From the NCBI RefSeq assembly GCF_014898055.3, contig NW_023601212.1, forward strand, positions 36,072,329-36,136,328: a DNA stretch of 64,000 nucleotides, written 5' to 3'. This DNA is from Talpa occidentalis. Its lineage: Eukaryota > Chordata > Mammalia > Eulipotyphla > Talpidae. Below the pieces are notes generated by a model that was given only the letters and a program-made list of their open reading frames with translations, made no database searches and had not been told where the DNA came from. Made by a program: the position numbers and the translations under genes. Positions 35,175 to 49,302 of the stretch are shown one piece after another (the stretch's first letter is position 1; every line of letters starts with the position of its first letter).

Positions 35175-35672
35175 GGTGTTTGTTTGTTTTTTTACATCAT
35201 TGTTCATTTTTAAACAATATTTTCTTCCCCACACCAGGTGTAGTTCCCATAGAATTTCCTTCACCAATGCCCCCGTGCACTAACCTGTGCACCATCACCT
35301 CAGTCCCCTGTGCTCCTCCCTCCCTCCCTCTTATCCCTCTCCCTCCTCCTCCCCTGCAGGATGTCTCTGATTTGTAATTATTTTTGCTTTGTTGTGTTTT
35401 GTATGGTTATTATTTTTTACACTGATGTCTTATTTGAGCCCCCTATAAGTGCTATAAGTGAAATTATCCGATATTTTTCTTTTTCCTTCTGACTTATTTC
35501 ACTTAGCATAATTTCTTCTAGCTCCATCCACACTGCTGCAAATATCATGAGTTTGTCTTTTTTGATTGCTGAATAATATTCCATTATGTATATATACCAC
35601 ATCTTCTTGATCCAGTTACCTATTTTGGGGCATTTGGGTTGTTTCCAGGTTTTACCTATTGTAAATAAGCAC
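35175..35672 (-). mobile_element. L1: L1 3' end (mirror of 27890-28386)
   Basis: Antisense ORF2 C-terminus and 3'UTR, same insertion as in the left arm. Confidence 0.9.
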
Positions 35673-35784
35673 TATGGTTTTAATAGTTACTTATGGCCAG
35701 CATACCTCTAGCTTGATCAGTGGCAATAACTTACAAGTTATTAAGTATTTTTGAATGTTACTTATGTCTCCATCAAAAAAGCAC

Positions 35785-36028
35785 TGGGGCCTCCCTGGTG
35801 GCACAAGGGGTTAAACACAGCACTCTGAAGCTTTCTGCAACCTCCGCAGCACGAGTTCAATTCCCCGCCTCCCAGGGAGCTACCCACATGGCATAGCAGA
35901 CCTCTCCTGTGTAGCCTGCTGCTCCCCTCAGTTTGTTCCCTACTCTATCTCTGGGGAATCCTCTCACCCCCACACCTCTGGCCTGTACCCCAGTTCTTGT
36001 ATGCATAAATAAATATTTTTTTTAAAAA
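35785..36028 (+). mobile_element. tRNA-derived SINE (mirror of 27530-27772)
   Basis: Same internally shortened copy, opposite orientation. Confidence 0.93.
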
Positions 36029-36777
36029 AAGCATTGTGGATATTCAATGATTTAATGCATGTGAAATACTTAGTTTGTGCTGATAATGGGATGATGATTG
36101 AGCAAAAAAGTGAACATAAGAGAAAAAGTAGCATTGTTTATAAACAAGCAAATAAGATAGTAAGTTCTTAAAAGTTCAGAAAAGAGAAGTCAATGGACAT
36201 AGTCTAAAGTTGGTTATAAAATATATGACATGTGAAAAGGGCAGTAAGGATTGGTATAACATGGTCAAATAAAAATGAAAATAATTACTTTTCAGATCCA
36301 ACAATATAACCATCCTTTTTATATTAAGTGATGGTAAGTTCAAGGAAAAGTTTTTAGCTTTTAGAAAGACCATATGATCAGAAGTTTTCAGAAATTAATA
36401 ACATGTGAATTAATTCAAAGGCAAATAAAATAACTTTGCCTTGACTAGTCCATTATGCCACAAAGGTTTCTATATTCTAGGTTTCTATATTCTTTGATAT
36501 GGAAATGAGAAATATAAACTAAATATTAAAAATGGGTAAAATGGTCAACAATATTTATCAAATGTTTAGCAAACATAAAAAAAAATTAAGCCCTTGAAAT
36601 ATTCACCTAAACATTTGAAATAAAAATCTGGTAACTGAAATTGCTATAAAATAGGTTATGCAACAAGGATATATATTGACATAATATTGTTGAATGCATA
36701 AAACAACACTGTATTGATAATACAACATAGAAGATGTAATATTTATATGTATATGAAAATAATAGCCCATTGTGTAT

Positions 36778-37513
36778 ATTGCACAGCCATTTACAATAGC
36801 AAGATATAGAAATATCCTAATTGCTCAATTATAGATGAATAGATAAAGAAAATGACAATGGAATACTACTCAGCTATAAAATAAGATTACACTTTGTTGT
36901 TTCAGAAAATATAGAAACTTGAAGAAATTATTCCAAAGGGAATTATTCAAAAGGCAAAAGATAAATACCAGCTGATATCGCTCATATGTGGAATATAAAT
37001 AAACAAAGCAAAGGAACAAACAATACAAAACCATAGCCAGCCCTTGGCTTCTGACTGTAGATGTGAAGTTACCAGGGAATGAAGGGAGTGGGAGTAATGT
37101 GTGGAGAGGGTTCACTGAAATATGGTGGAGGGTTATTGATAAATTGCTGATGGGCATGGTGTGGTAACCTACATTTGAAGAGGCATGTACTTATATTCTT
37201 AAGTTATACAGAATGGGGCCTCCCGGTGGCACAGCAGGTTGAGTGCAGTGCTGTGGAGTTGTTTGCAACCTCTGCAGCGCTGGTTTGATCCCTGGCCAGC
37301 CACAGAGATACCCGCATGGCACAGCAGAACTCTCCTGTCTGGCCCACTGCTCCCCTCAGCAGTGTCTTCCGTCCATCTGCCTGTTCTGCTTGCTGCTCTG
37401 TCTCTGGTGAATCCTCTCACCCTCCCATGCCTCTGACCTGTACCCCAGCTCTTGTATAATAAATAAATCTTAAAAAAAAAAAGGATATATGGAATGGTAA
37501 AAACCAATGTTAC
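36778..37513 (+). mobile_element. Old L1 3' fragment (mirror of 26033-26775)
   Basis: Mirror of the left-arm fragment, with the SINE at 37214-37483 inside. Confidence 0.8.
37214..37483 (+). mobile_element. tRNA-derived SINE (mirror of 26070-26338)
   Basis: Head GGGGCCTCCCGGTGGCACAG; same insertion as the left arm. Confidence 0.94.
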
Positions 37514-37520
37514 CTGAATA

Positions 37521-37788
37521 GGGGGCCTCCCTTGTGGCGCAAAGGGTTAAGCCAGCACTAAGAAGCTATCCACAGCTACTGCAGCATGAGTTTGATCCCA
37601 AGCCAGGGAGGTGACCCACATGGCACAGCAGACCTCTCCTGTTTCGCCCACTGCTCCCCTCAGCAGTGTATTTCAGTAGATCTACCTGTTCTGCTCCCCG
37701 CTCTGTCTCTGTTGAATCCTCTCACCCCCACCACCTCTGGCCTGTACCTCAGTTCTTGTATGCATAAATAAAAAAATCTTAAAAACAT
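37521..37788 (+). mobile_element. tRNA-derived SINE (mirror of 25765-26032)
   Basis: Same insertion as the left arm, opposite orientation. Confidence 0.94.
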
Positions 37789-39040
37789 TACCTGAATAAT
37801 AGAAATAATGACAATAATGACTATAATGAAAAGATCACAAAAGAGGATCATAAAATGAAACAAACTTTCTATATTTTACCAAAATTAAGTTATTATGAAC
37901 AAAAGTAAATTGTGGTAAATTAAAATGCATTGTACTCCTTATAGAAACCACAAAGACAATAAATTTTCAATATAGTTTTAAAAAGCAATTAAATAAGACC
38001 TACACCCAATGTTCTTGGATTCATGGCTCTCTCTTGCCCCTAAGCACTTCTCTGAAACTATGTGTACCTAAAGGCCATCACCTGGGTTGCCCTGAGGTTC
38101 AGGACCCTGTAAATATGAATATTTGATAGACTGAATCGCTTCAAGTGTGCAGTGGCGACAAGAGTGGTGAGATTAGAGACCAGGGACCCTTAGGATATTT
38201 CCTCAAAGATTTCAAATTGATCCCAAAACCACTCTCAGGGCACTCTGCATGTGACATCTGGGCTAGACTTCAAAGACAAGTGGCCTAAAACTTGTGTCAG
38301 TGTGCTGCTCACTAGTACCCACCTTAGCAAATGAAGGTTTTAGTTAGAGATAACTAGATGGACAGGGCCATTTTGCTTGTGGGAAAATCAAGACAGCTGG
38401 TTCTCACTTCTTATCAACAGTCAGAAAAATAATTGAGCAAGCATTTCAGTGAATTTGAGTCAGTGGTTTTTAAGCTGTGTCACAATGCCTCGCTCTGCCA
38501 ACTCCATATGGACATGCAGCCAACTTCACGAAAGATGAGATGAAGGCACAGCGTAGAGAAGTTGGAGTCTACAGGTGGGTGTTTTCTAAGATGCCCCTCG
38601 CTGGGGTCAGGAGACTGCTTTGTCACTCCACCAAATGACTGACTCTACAATTGGCCATTACCTAGTGATGCTTATGGAGAGAAATCTACAGGAAATTGGA
38701 GAAAGAGATCACACCCTTTTTTTGAACTGGAGTTTGAAGTCTTGAGACAGTTAAATCAAATGCAAACACTCCTGTACTTCTGTTGCTGATAGCAGACTGG
38801 ACTACAGTACACAGCTCCATGAATTTTAAATGTCTGGAGAGGGTACTCTGAGTAGTTACATCATGATTGCCATTGCTACCTGAGCATAGGTGAGCATAAG
38901 GTGCACATGAATCCCCCCCCACCAGCCCCTAAACTCCTCCCACATTACTGTGATATCAAGACAGAGGCAGAGATTGAGTGATGTGGCCACAAGCCAAAGA
39001 ATGTCAGCAATCATCAGAATCTAGAAAAGACAAGGGACAG

Positions 39041-39470
39041 GGGACTTCCCGGTGGCGCAGCAGGTTGACAGCTGCTCTGTGAAGCTGTCTGCAACCTCTG
39101 CAGCGCAGGTTCTATCGCGGACAACTGGCGAGAATCCCGTATGGCACAGCAGCCCTCTTCTGACGTGTCCGTTGCTCCCCTCAGCAGTGTCTTCAGTCCA
39201 TCTGCCTGTTTTGCTCCCGCTCTATCTCTGGTGAATTGTTTTTTAGTTTTTTTTTTTTTTTAAAAAGATTTATTTATTTATTTATACAAGCACTGGGTAC
39301 AGTCACAAGCACAGGGTGAGAGAATTCACCAGAGGCTGTGGGCAGCTTCGCAGCCCAGCACTCATCCACTGCACCACCAGGGGAAGCTCCAGTCTCTGGT
39401 GAATTCTCTCACCCTCCTGCGCCTATGACTTTACCCCAGTTCTTGAATAAATAAATAAATCTTAAAAAAA
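39041..39470 (+). mobile_element. Interrupted tRNA-derived SINE (mirror of 24068-24510)
   Basis: The outer SINE halves lie at about 39041-39237 and 39406-39470, with a second SINE between them. Confidence 0.93.
39238..39392 (-). mobile_element. Nested deleted SINE (mirror of 24151-24311)
   Basis: TCTCTGGTGAATT flanks it at 39225-39237 and 39393-39405. Slightly shorter than the left copy through A-run differences. Confidence 0.94.
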
Positions 39471-40345
39471 AAAGAAAGAAAAGAAAAGACAAGTGACAGA
39501 TTTTTTCCTCAAGCCTCTAAGTGTGGCCAGCTGCACCTTCATTTAAACCCAGTCAAGAAGACCTTGGACATCTTGACTCCAGAGTAGGAGTGAAAGAATG
39601 TCTTGGTTTTCAGCCACCAAGTTTGTACTAATTTGTTGCAGTGGCCCTAGGAAATAAGTCGAATAGGTAGGAGTTGAGTAAACACCAATGACATGAATAG
39701 AGGAGCTAATTGTTTGATAGGATGTCCAGGTAACCAAATCATAAACAGGGGGCCTGATATCTCTGGCCCAAGAATACTGACCAGGTTTACTGAGAAGTAG
39801 CCCAGACCTGTCACTGACCTCAGCTTTCTTCCAGTGACACAGTGTTTTTTCTAAGTGCATAAGAGAACAATTAAACTGTGGGGCAGTAGGGCCTCAGTGT
39901 TGACATTGTGTAAAAGCCTCTCAAGTGGCTTTAATGTACATCCGGGATTGAAAATAGTCTAGACCAGATTCTTCCAGGATCATGGCAGATCCTCATGATG
40001 ACCACCAAGACTTAAATATGTAAGCGTTGGGAGTTTGTAAAGGATGGTTGACTGTCATACAATGTAGAGGTTATGAGTGCTGACACTTCCCCTCCGTCTG
40101 AAACCAAACTCCCATCATGCTCAAATCCATCCCTTGGAGTTGGCCTTTTTCTCCATGGGTTCTGTATTTTGTCAAATTTGACAAAATCCAGCTCTCATTC
40201 ATTAAAAAAGTATTCAGAAGCCAGGAATAGAAGGAAATTTACTCAATCTTTGAAAAGCATTTATGAAAACCTACAGTTTAAAGCCTACATAATGACCACT
40301 GAATGCTATCCCCTGAAATTTCACATTACAATGACAGGTAAGTAG

Positions 40346-40706
40346 TTGCAAAGAAGCCATATCCCTCACAAAACCCACAATAATTGCTTTTTGACTGATT
40401 ACAGAAAAATTTGTAGATTCCTACATTACGTAAAAGAAACCACCTGCAAATCTACATGTTGTGTGATTGCGTTTTTATGAAATTTCAAAAAGACAGAAAA
40501 CAAATCAGAGATTTTCTAGGCCTGGAAATGGAACATGGATAGGTTTTAAATAGGTATGAGGGAACTTTCTGGAGGGTTAAAATGCCCTAAAATTGGGTCA
40601 TGATGATAAATGCACAATTTTATAAATTTACTAAAAATCATTGAATTTACAGTTACAATGGATGAATTTTATAAATCACACCTCATTGAAACAGTTATAT
40701 GCAAGT
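40346..40706 (+). mobile_element. Old L1 3' fragment (mirror of 22830-23190)
   Basis: Mirror copy of the left-arm fragment. Confidence 0.7.
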
Positions 40707-41186
40707 TATGTTCCACTGAAAATTAAACTGTACTGAAATGTCACAATGAAACTTAGTTTCATTGAAACTAAATAAGATCCACTTGTCATTTTCCCCCCTC
40801 TGTACCTCTTTGGAGCCCTTTTCAAAAGTAGCCTGTCTCTTATCACTTTCCCTTATGGTATTACCTTGTTTAGGAACTTTTAAGATAGCCCATAATCTGG
40901 ATTCATCCATGTACTTTCATGAAATATCATTAACTAGTTCCTCTCTTCTCTTTTATTGTAAATGCTAAGTGTTAGCAACTTGATTAAATTCCACTTTAGC
41001 TATTTTTGGTAGAATGCTTTCTACACACTGTAGGATCCTTGTCATGTTTTTTAAAGCAAATTATTTTTACAGATAAAATTATACAACTAATTATACATAT
41101 ACATAAAATTACTACTAATAAAAATACTAATTATACATAAAATTATACAACTAATTCAACATATTTAACATCCTAAAGCAATCAAA

Positions 41187-41200
41187 ATTAAGAAATTATT
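41187..41200. other. Empty (pre-integration) site of the full-length L1
   Basis: Reads TTAAGAAATTATTT, the reverse complement of the uninterrupted target containing one copy of the 12-bp duplication. Flanks on both sides pair with 16501-16527 and 22346 onward, so no L1 was ever here or it was never copied. Confidence 0.95.
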
Positions 41201-41511
41201 TGAAGAAAAACTAAGACATTGCATTTTCCAATTTTTGAGGCTATAATAACTATAAACCATCTTGATGGTTATTTTGAGCAACTTCTCCAACATGGAAAAT
41301 ATTATCAAAAAAGGAAGAAAAAAACTCATTTTAACAGTATCAGTCCATCTATAGCCCAGAATTAAAGTTTCAATCATTTTTTATTTTGATTATAGCACTT
41401 TCAGCTTTGTAATAGACATTTACCACACAGAAAGAATATCAGATTTTTCATATTTGAGATTTGTTTTGCAGCCATTCCAAGCTGGGTAGGTTCACCATCA
41501 ATTCAGGCAGA

Positions 41512-41888
41512 TTAAAGAGAATCTTGGGGCCCTTGGCATCAACTCCATAGGTCTTTCATAGTACCCAGGGAAACAAGCCAGCACGGAGACAGCAACTTAG
41601 GCCTCCTTGCAAATGTCTATATGCTCTTCCCTCTGGGCTTTCTTCCCTTGCCCTCACAGCCATCGCTCCTCCTCTCTCAGCCGTTCCCTCAGCCATTCTC
41701 TCGCCATTCTCTCGCCATTCTCTCCCACTCTTAGAGCCTCAGTTCCAGGCTCAGGTGGGCCCACTTACACATGTCCACAGTGTACGCCAGCTGTCCACCA
41801 TCAGGCATGCACACCTCAAACCCATGCTCCCAAGTGCCTCCTGCATTCAAGGCCACAGGTGAATGCCACAAGGGCCAGCAGGTAAAAG
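41512..41888 (-). mobile_element. LTR-like element (mirror of 15850-16215)
   Basis: Mirror copy with three rather than two GAGAATGGC-type 11-bp units (read as CTCGCCATTCT at about 41690-41723). Confidence 0.45.
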
Positions 41889-42022
41889 CCCAACTAATCA
41901 CTTACCTGACAAGATTACATTTGTAACTTGATAGCTTAGAGACCCACAAATTATTGAAACTAAGAGTAAAATGTATCGTTGAAATTTACACTAGACATAA
42001 TAAAGATATTAGAAGGCCTAAG

Positions 42023-42189
42023 AACACTATAAGAGAGTAAAAATCAAAATCAACAAACAACTATGAACCAGAGACACTCTATGGGGGGTGGGGGTCGGGG
42101 AAAGGAGGGATTGGGGTCAAAATAAGGGGGTTGCAATTGTATGGGGAATATACAAATATAATTTAAATTTAAAAATAAATAAATAAATA
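42023..42189 (+). mobile_element. L1: L1 3'UTR remnant (mirror of 15549-15715)
   Basis: Mirror copy, ending in an AAATAAATAAATAAATA tail. Confidence 0.85.
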
Positions 42190-42345
42190 TCTATATTATT
42201 TCTGTTCTATATTGCAACATGCTCACAGAAATAATCCATTGATCATATTTCAGAATATTTGATAATATGACAAATTAAAATTTGGCAATGCTATTTGCCA
42301 GAGAAAACTAGTATTTCAAAATTGAGATTCATTTTAAAATATCTT

Positions 42346-42614
42346 TTTTTAAAAGATTTATTTATTTATGTATACAAGAGTTGGGTACAGGCCAGAGATT
42401 TGGGGTCGAGAGGATTCACCAGAGACAGAGTGGGGAACAGAACAGGCAGATTGACTTAAGTACACTGCTGAGGGAACAGCAGGCAAGACAGGAGAGGTCT
42501 GCTGCACCATGTGGGTAGTTCCCTGGCCAGGCAGAGACTGAACTCATGCTGCAGAGGCTGTGGATTGCCTCATAGTGTTGTGCTTAACCCCTTGTGCCAC
42601 CAGGGAGGCCCCAC
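42346..42614 (-). mobile_element. tRNA-derived SINE (mirror of 15121-15391)
   Basis: Same insertion as the left arm, opposite orientation. Confidence 0.95.
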
Positions 42615-45308
42615 TTTAAAATATCTTTAGGTCAAAGTATAAGAAAGATTAAATCCAGTAATCATCTGAAAGCAAGATGTGTAACTATTTAACTAAATTT
42701 TAATTCAAATTACTTAAAATATGTCTTTGTCATGATTAAATTTTGAATTTTGATTATATTATTTCAAAAATTTGATGGAAAAAACTCATTATTATTTTTA
42801 ATACAAAAATAATCTAATTAAAAATTTTATCATGAGAAATGACACATACTTTCTAATTTTGCACAAAGGCACCATATGGGGTAGCTGCACTCTGGTTTCT
42901 AGTAGCACCCACCAGCGTTGTTTAATTAACGTTTTGTTCAAAACATTAACAACCACATTCACAGATGAAAGGAGTGGGTAGGGCTAGGCAAATATGTTCA
43001 ACCCAGAAAGGCTTTGACAAGATTTAAACAGGAATTCACATAATGCTCTACTATGCTTGAGTTGAAATTTTCAATTATGTTAAAAATGGAGCTAAGAGGC
43101 CATAACAGCAGTGCATGTAAAAGGGAGGGTTTGGTTCAGAGTAAGTTTAATAGCAGTTAAGAGTGGGAACTCCTTACACAGGTGATGTCCCCTCATTTAG
43201 AAGAAAAGTTAGATTGTGCTAATCTGGGAGGAGCACTAAGGCCAAAGAACTGAAAAGAAAGGAAAGCAAATGTCAGCCAGCATATTTTCAAAGATTAGAA
43301 TTCTCAGAAGCAACATATGTCATCAAATAAGAGCTGGGGTATTTTTTCTTTCTTGTTCTATATTTTCACATACCCCAGAACTTCCAGCTCCTATTTTATC
43401 TGGATTTGAACTCAACATTATAGTTCTCTAAAGAGGCATAGTTTTAGAAAAACTGTCATATTAGTCATGAAAAGGATGAGGGTGGATTTGTTATAAATTT
43501 ATGTTTACTATAAATCTTTTCAAAACAGAATAGTTTAATGTTAAAATATTTAATGTTTAAGTGTTGGCTCAGTCCTCTTATCTGCTCAGTTACTATTACA
43601 ACAATAAGAAGCATATTATCATCAACAAATATTTATTGTGTGCCTGTTTTACACAGGTGAAAGACGTGTGAATGTTTTTGTAGCAGTCTTTCAAAATCAT
43701 AATACTTGAATGGAATCTGTGTTCTATGTTGCTTTATATTCTAATATAGTCTGCATTTAATCAAATTTTTATCGAAAGCCCTATTCAACTTCTGTTATTC
43801 AATAACCCTATGTCATCAAATGATTTGACTCAGGTTTTGGTGGACCAGATCACCACCCACAAATTAAAGTTCACTGTTTCCTATAGGATGTGGTTATAAT
43901 GGCTATTATCTCAATAAAAGGTAACTTCACTGTTAAAAAAATAAAGTTAACTGTTTCCATCTTGCACTCATGATGGGCTCACTCCTTATTTGAGGAGTTC
44001 TGTTTATATGTATCTCTAATGTGGAAGTCTCTTTTTTTATAATTTTGCCTTTTCAAGTTTTGTCTCACCCATGCATGAAGGAGTATCAACAGGAGTATCA
44101 ATCCAATAGAATCAAATAGAATGACTGGGTCTAATGAGAATCAAATGCATATGTATGTGTATATGTCTATATGTATAGACCTACCTTTATCAAGATCTGT
44201 CATTTATGTCATTGCTCTCTCCACCCAGCCAATCACCTGCAGAGAGGATGAGGTCACAGAGACAAAGACTAGGAGGAGAGGGTCAGCCTTTCCACATTAT
44301 TTATAGTTCTCCTGAGCATGAACAATAGAGTGGCTGCTGAGGAAGACTTAATTTAATTATGCTTGCTTATAAATTTACATATATAATCACATTTTATTAT
44401 TTATGGATTCCATATCTGTAAAGTCATCTTCTTCTTAAAATGCATTTGCCATCCTGTAGTCAGCGAATAAGGGTGCAGCAGTAGGTGTTTGTGACCCTGT
44501 GTACAAAGGTGAATATTTTGATTCATCTGAGGGCTCAGTTCCCAGCTGAACTCAAATCAGGTAATGCTGTGAATTCCTCTCTCAGTCTTCATTCAGCAAA
44601 CAATTATTCTTTGTTTTTATTGCATTTTAGCATTTTTTATAGTGATTTCACTGTTTAAAATTATTTTTAAGCATAGGGATAAAGCACAATTCAAGTTTCC
44701 TCTATACAAGAAGGCTGTTATGTGCCTTGTGGTGAATCAGCTTAATCCAGTCATGATTGATGGTGCTGCTGACTGAGACTCCAGTGTTCATGATGCAACA
44801 TGATGCAGATCAACTATGGAGTCTCTAAGGAGAGACATAGATAAAACAAGGTCGTGTGTTGATATGTTGAAGAAACACAATAACCAAAGCTCAAAGGAGT
44901 GGCATCCTCTGACCACTGAACACTAGGACCAATGTTTCAGTGTCAGAATTGACTAATTCTGTATTCCCAGGAATTTTATAGACTAGAATGACCAGGTCTA
45001 ATGATAATAAAATGTATATGTATGTGTGCATGTCTATAAGTATACACCTACCTTTATCAAGATCTGTGTCTATCGATCGATCTATCTAAATATTGAAGGA
45101 TTATTTCAAAGCAAGCTGAGAGCAGAGGGAATGGTCATATAAAACAGGAGAAGGTAATGTGAAATGTGAGAGCAATGTTTCATATGCAAAGTCAGGAATT
45201 ATTAAAACTGTGTCAGAATGCTGGTTTTACATACCAGGTAAGAAATTATATTTTTTAGGAAATTAAATACTAATTTTAATGTTTGCATTGTGTTAATTTT
45301 TATCATGA

Positions 45309-45722
45309 TGTAGGGGCAGGAATAGACACGGTGCAGGTTTTCTGTGATCCAGCAGACCAGGTGAAGGAGGAGTCAGAGTCCTCAGTGGTTTTTGCAGCTC
45401 TTTTATTGGGATTTACCCGGTACACAGCAGGCAGGGGTGCTGGGGGCCCCCAGTAAGTCTTCACTCTATCTGGGCTCTCCAGCATTCTCTGCTTCTCTCT
45501 CGGCTACTGCTACTTCTTTCTCAGCTTCTCTTTCGGCTTCTGCTGGCGTCCCCGTGACGCCGCCCTTAAAAGTACAGTCTTAGCCCAGGTGAATCCCATC
45601 TACCTATGCCCACACCCTACTCCAGGTGCCCGCCATCAGGCATGCATTCAGGACCGCAAGGATCCATCATCTATCCTGATGGTGGGAGGGCAGAAAAGCC
45701 TGACATTTTTCCTTATCCTACA
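45309..45722 (-). mobile_element. Solo LTR (mirror of 12009-12423)
   Basis: The same LTR in reverse, one base shorter in a G/C run. CATGA duplicates flank it at 45304-45308 and 45723-45727. Confidence 0.88.
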
Positions 45723-46019
45723 CATGATAATGTTGGTTTACAACCCTATAGATGATTTCACAGATATAGGTTCACACTTCCTCAGAGATATGTTACCACA
45801 TCATTCTCTTACAATTTTAATGCCTCTAAATATCAGTTTCTACATGAGGCAGGTAGTGAAAGCTCAAATTAATATTAGCTTTTTATATATTATTGATAAA
45901 AATGGATATTACAAAGTGAAATTATTTACAATGAAATTATTTAAATTGTTTAGAAAGTCTCTAGAATACAAAATATTTTCAGAGCTGTATTTAGCATATA
46001 ATTACAGGAATCACACTTT

Positions 46020-46269
46020 TTAATTTTTTTAAAGATTTTTATTTACTTATACAAGAGCCAGGGTACAGGGCAGAGGCGTGGGAGGGTGACAGGATACACC
46101 AGAGACAGAACGGGGAGCAAGACAGGCTGATGACCGAAAACACTGCTGAGAGGAACAGCAGGCGAGACAGGAGAGGTCTGTCACACTGTATGTGATACCT
46201 GGCTGGCCGGAAATCGAACCCACGCTGCAGAGGCTGTGGACAGCCTCGCTGCACCACCGGAGGCCCAGA
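46020..46269 (-). mobile_element. tRNA-derived SINE (mirror of 11462-11711)
   Basis: Same insertion as the left arm, opposite orientation. Confidence 0.94.
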
Positions 46270-49096
46270 AATCACACTTTAAACCTGCCTTTATGACCAT
46301 TGGGAAGAAGACTTGTGATTGATTAATGTCTGCCAGGAGCATCACTTTAAGGAGCAGTCTGCTGATTTAACCCTACTGTGCAAGGGTTTACAGAATTATG
46401 TGGTAGATTTACCATTTATATTTCTAATGTTACACCCTGTGATCCCATGTGGAGAGAACTACAAGTCATTTAGCTCAAGAAGTGCAAAGAATACATTGTA
46501 ACCCAAAGTTTTGCAATTGTTGAGTATGGGTGGCCTCAAAGTTAAAGTACTTTGACAACATGGGATTAGGATAACAATATGTTGGAAAGCTGGCATTGCC
46601 TGTATAAGGCAAAATGAGAATAATACAGACCAAGTAGACTTTACAGATGAATGAAGGCAATAGACATACAGGGAGTGTGGACATGTGGCAATCTGATGAT
46701 TGCTTCATTATGGAGTTGGAAGAATCTGTGTTTATGAAGTGAAACTCCCAAGCAGCTGGTTGAGATATGGGACTAATTAAGCTAAATAGTAGTATGGCAA
46801 GAACGAAATAGCTACCAAGGCACCAGGTTTTGTCCTGAGCTTCTGAGAATAGTTCTTATTTAGTAGGGGGACTTCAGGGATGAATAATTTTACTGGGAAG
46901 GTAATAAATCATTAGCTCCAGAAATCTCCCCTTGCCTTTCTCTAAAGGCCCTGGAGAGCCCTCACAAAGTGTTCACATTGTTATGTCATTTTGTAAAATT
47001 TGCTTAAGCAGCGGTAAGACATTTCTGTAGACAGGACCACTATCTTCTTGTCATACCTCCTTCCATGCATCATGGCTCTCTATGCCATATGCCCAGTGGT
47101 TTTAGAATGGTCGAGTTTAACTTTGGAACCAGGCCAAGAGGAAATTATGTTAGGGATACCTTTAACTAGGATTTAGCAAGATTATGATGTGATTTTTCAG
47201 TGGTTTCAATGAAGGTCTTATTAATAGCTGGTGGTATGTATGGTTTCTTAGAATCTTCTTACCTAATCTGCAAACCAATTCACTTGGAGTTCTGAACAAA
47301 AGGGAAAAAGCTAGAGATCACAGCTGAATACAGGTTTTGAAATATGACAAAAATTCTATAAATGTATGTTACCAATAATGAGCTGTGGAGAGGAAAGAAA
47401 TGTTTCCAAATTATTGGCAATAACAACACATATTTCAATCAGCCCTGCTAGAGGAAAATAGGACCACCTATTATCTATACAAAATATTACATCATTGTTA
47501 ACAATCAGTAAAAGGTTATAAAGTCAAATAATCTGCCAAAAAATCTTTAAAATTATTATCATCTAATTAACGCAAAAATTCTGTCATTTGACCGTATCAA
47601 GATATTTGTGGTACTTATCACCTTTGTGATTTTTTTATTTCTTTTTCATGCTAAATATTCAGTACTATATCTCATAAGACAGGGGGATGGGTGTATGCTA
47701 TGCTGCCTCTAGATTTAGCTGGAAACAAACTTGACTAGGTGATTCATGAAAGTTGCAATTAACCCAGTTTCAAAAAGTGGGAAACACAGGAGCAGTGGAA
47801 AGGGAATAAGACAGCGGCTGGCCCAGAACCAGAGAAAAACACCTCAGTGAAATCACAAGGCAGCATTCAGACATGGTAAAAAGGCAATACATCACCCCTC
47901 AAGTTATCAAAAACTTCCAAGTATTTAGTGGAAGGAAATGTTATTGCATATAGCTGCTCTCTGATAAGGAGAAATCTTAGAACAGAAAGCAAAACTGTTT
48001 TAAAAATCAAATATGTCAAGAACTTTTTGTAAGTGAGTAAACTGAGGCTGAAAGTGTTCAAAAGTTATTCTGAAGCTGCTTGGTGACAGCACTCAGTAAC
48101 ATTTTCTTGACTATGTACCATCTAAAGACTAACATTTCATGAAAACTGTCTGGGAAACTAATTTGTACCAGTGAAAGTACTCTGCTATTCATCAAGGGAC
48201 TTGACAGAGCAAGAAGATGCAGTAATAGTTGATTGTGAAATGGATGCAAAGCTCTTCCTGAATCCTCCCAGCATCCTGTCACAGAGAGTATGATCCAAAA
48301 TTCTATACACATAACACCTATGACAAGATCATTTTTTTAAAAAAGGAAATCTAAGCTTTTATTGATGCTTCAGTTAACTATTGCAAGGGTATAACAAGTT
48401 AATAATCACAATTATTTTGGGTAAAATCAACCTCTATAAAAAACATGCTATTCAATTTTGAGTAAACACCACAGTTTTCTGCAACAAATATTCTAACAAA
48501 TTATTTCCTTAATATTTTCAATGGGATGTTTCAAATAGCAGCTTTTGGAATTTTCATTATAAACTATTAAAGGAAATACTTTGGTTTTCTTGGTAAGCAG
48601 ACATGAATGTATGGATTTGAAATATATAACTATATATGTACATTTTATATAAACACACATATACTTATTTAAGAGAAATTTAAAATATAGAGTATGCATC
48701 TTAAGGAAAGATGAGCTAAACCTCAAGAAAACCATTAAATTAAAACCGCAACACTAATTAAGAAATTCAAAATAGCTATATAACCGAAGAATATATCAGA
48801 TATTTTGCCCAATCTGCATTAACACCTATGAACTAAAATGCTCACCTAACCTTTTAAAAGTTATTCAGTATTTCCCCTGGGTGATTGCTACACATAGGCA
48901 TGAAATCAAATATTTCAATGTAAAGTCTGGCAGAATTCCCTGTACTGCTATAGGTGAAGCTTTACAGTTCATGAATTAACTCACAGTTGGCCAGAAACCA
49001 TTTTACAATGACCCAACTTTTCAGATCAAACATGCCTTCCATGTTTTTCCATCTCTAGTCATCCTAATAATTGGACTGAGCCAGAAAATTGAAGTT

Positions 49097-49302
49097 TTAT
49101 TTATTAATTAACTTCTATGTACCAAGTAGAGTCCTTCATTTTATATTCACCACCTCCTACAATTTCTTGCAGGTAATATTTTTCCCAATTTTACAGATGA
49201 GAACACAGGCTCATAAAAATTACATAACAAGACCAAGGTAAGTTACATTGCCAATTTCTCAAGAAGCCAGGATCAAGAGCAAGTGTGCTCTTTACCAAAA
49301 CT
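49097..49302 (-). mobile_element. MIR (mirror of 8435-8640)
   Basis: Mirror copy; the core phrase reads TTTTACAGATGAGAA near 49190. Confidence 0.8.
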